Origin: UBA10438 sp964432155
Lineage (GTDB): Bacteria > Bacteroidota > Ignavibacteria > Kapaibacteriales > Kapaibacteriaceae
Assembly (NCBI GenBank): GCA_964432155.1
Contig: CAYSMF010000013.1
Span: 1-62,732 of the forward strand
Length of the DNA stretch: 62,732 nucleotides
Direction of reading: 5' to 3'
The notes under the pieces were generated by a model. The model was not told the origin of the DNA. It worked only from the letters and a program-made list of their open reading frames with translations, and made no database searches. The translations under genes and the position numbers were made by a program. Positions 62,711-62,732 of this stretch are shown here, in pieces; the stretch's first letter is position 1; every line of letters starts with the position of its first letter.

Positions 62711-62732
62711 GGGAATTGCAGCGGTGTAGCAG

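Overview
The window looks like a chromosomal segment of an uncultured member of the Bacteroidota/Chlorobi lineage, most like the Kapabacteria (inference from gene content). Four lines of evidence support this. Large secreted proteins end in type A sorting domains of the type IX secretion system (T9SS). EF-P has the Chlorobi-like tip P-G-N-L-R-A-F. Several promoters match the Bacteroidota -7 element TAnnTTTG instead of an E. coli -10 box. There are outer-membrane proteins of a Bacteroidota-like kind. The segment comes from a draft assembly: a run of 100 Ns lies between two identical 55-bp copies, so it is an assembly join, and collapsing it restores an intact mgtE.

Layout. 1-1014: part of an IS3-family element with a visible programmed -1 frameshift site, next to a possible tRNA fragment. 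1110-4040: tRNA-Cys, efp, accB, accC, gcvH. 4126-9191: small secreted and coiled-coil proteins, a peroxiredoxin divergent from a DUF2007 protein, and two coupled amino-acid permeases. 9192-17626: two divergent T9SS cargo proteins (a gingipain-like protein and a 1683-aa LamG/ASH-repeat protein) and a flavoprotein. 17582-22241 (minus): an AddA/RecB-like helicase-nuclease and an M16 peptidase. 22329-32609: NfeD, then a tight minus-strand run leuS, beta-propeller-like protein, beta-lactamase-fold protein, miaE, fmt, GDPD, SemiSWEET, elbB, mini-nuclease, pyrC. 32668-36986: aldo/keto reductase, a barrel protein, a Gfo/Idh oxidoreductase and a Xer recombinase. 37028-47597 (plus): a 2-aminomuconate pathway pair, a 1592-aa glycine-rich T9SS protein, a double OmpA-domain protein and an orphan peptide-binding lipoprotein. 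47598-53057: Y-family polymerase, feoAB, a membrane protein and mgtE. 53093-58928: a five-gene TolC/MacA/MacB-type export operon. 59014-62670: two secreted proteins and typA.

How it works together. Much of the segment is ordinary housekeeping (translation, fatty acid and pyrimidine synthesis, metal uptake) packed into long operons with ATGA or TAATG overlaps. Interspersed are cell-surface genes: three T9SS-type proteins, an OmpA-type anchor, a TolC export system and barrel proteins. Convergent genes usually abut or overlap with no terminator, and divergent junctions are under about 120 bp. At three divergent junctions a -7-like element sits 4-5 nt before the start codon with no Shine-Dalgarno sequence, suggesting leaderless mRNAs. 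No CRISPR array, prophage or classical defence island is present. The least explained parts are the surface locus 38888-47597, the beta-lactamase-fold protein at 27543-28862, the small PD-(D/E)xK protein at 23823-24284, and an over-represented octamer CAAGGGGC found across the window.
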